NCBI GenBank assembly: GCA_022779485.1
Contig: JALFTC010000052.1
Location: 1-40,703 of the forward strand
DNA: 40,703 nucleotides
Direction of reading: 5' to 3'
Origin: Ruminococcus sp.
GTDB lineage: Bacteria > Bacillota > Clostridia > Oscillospirales > Acutalibacteraceae
Positions 40,574 through 40,703 of this stretch are shown one piece after another. Within the stretch, counting starts at the first letter, position 1; the number at the start of each line of letters is the position of its first letter. The notes under the pieces are model-generated. The model saw only the letters and a list, made by a program, of their open reading frames with translations, was not told the origin of the DNA and ran no database searches. Position numbers and translations under genes: made by a program.

Positions 40574-40703
40574 CTAAAATAGTAAAGCCGTACCGCTTAC
40601 TATTTTTTCTTTTACTGCTGAAACAGTATCTTTGATTGAATGCGTAGTTGTATCTATAACATTTAATTCATAGATTCCCAAATTGGAAAATTGCTCCCAC
40701 ATG
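40574..40703 (-). CDS. 3' end of a gene, possibly a small P-loop kinase
   Basis: The last 42 codons are visible: MWEQFSNLGIYELNVIDTTT, then HSIKDTVSAVKEKIVSG and TALLF before the TAG at 40574. The pattern 'strand, DT, Ser/Thr, helix' is like the C-terminus of AAA_33 or nucleotide kinase-like proteins, but too little is visible for a firm call. It does not look like a tail tube or tail chaperone protein. The gene probably continues past the right edge. Confidence 0.5.
   Translation of the reverse strand, partial: MWEQFSNLGIYELNVIDTTTHSIKDTVSAVKEKIVSGTALLF

Overview
The window looks like an accessory (mobile and defence-type) region of a low-GC gut Clostridia chromosome, probably of the Oscillospiraceae/Lachnospiraceae kind. 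The basis is AT-rich DNA, strong GGAGG ribosome-binding sites, and typical Clostridia families: paired large serine recombinases with a zinc-finger HTH partner, an amidase with a CW_7 wall-binding domain, and a BppU-type tail tip. No tRNA, rRNA or CRISPR array was seen. Nothing was searched against a database, so family names rest on motifs read by eye.

Layout. 1-1100: 3' part of a DUF4143-type ATPase. 1284-5814: locus 1, an XRE-like protein followed by a very large protein kinase-STAND NTPase. 6024-6618: two small genes. 6886-13242: a tight four-gene operon, NurA-like nuclease, HerA-like translocase, GHKL/Hsp90-like ATPase and radical SAM enzyme. 13346-14427 (minus strand): an unrecognised 317-aa protein behind a 37-aa leader ORF. 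14808-19374: a compact integrative element with a 110-aa protein, CRESS-virus-type Rep, FtsK/TcpA-like ATPase, excisionase and tyrosine integrase, bounded by a 13-bp direct repeat. Its predicted origin carries the circovirus nonanucleotide AAGTATTAC at the tip of a perfect inverted repeat, followed by iterons. 19390-19743: a phosphatase fragment. 19733-23189 (minus): a four-gene serine-recombinase cassette. 23190-24400: non-coding DNA with hairpins, repeats and a decayed copy of the cassette's HTH gene. 24428-28800: locus 2, a second XRE-like plus kinase-STAND pair. 28953-31866: an operon of NERD, YkvA-like, small, HNH and lipoprotein genes. 31950-32840: small genes and a rearranged lysin remnant. 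32946-40485 (minus): phage tail-tip and lysis genes, from tape measure to amidase. 40574-40703: the 3' end of a further gene.

The most notable system is the duplicated XRE-like/kinase-STAND module. The two copies have diverged strongly but keep the same order and domain layout. In each locus a locus-specific 17-18-bp sequence occurs twice, once just before the kinase gene and once just after it, ahead of the next gene set. This fits an operator read by the cognate XRE-like protein. The inferred model is a transcriptional regulator, a signalling kinase fused to a STAND switch, and a locus-specific downstream cargo (a DUF4258-like gene at locus 1; NERD and HNH nuclease genes at locus 2). The NurA-HerA-GHKL-radical SAM operon is a second candidate conflict or repair system, and the CRESS-type element is a third item of interest.
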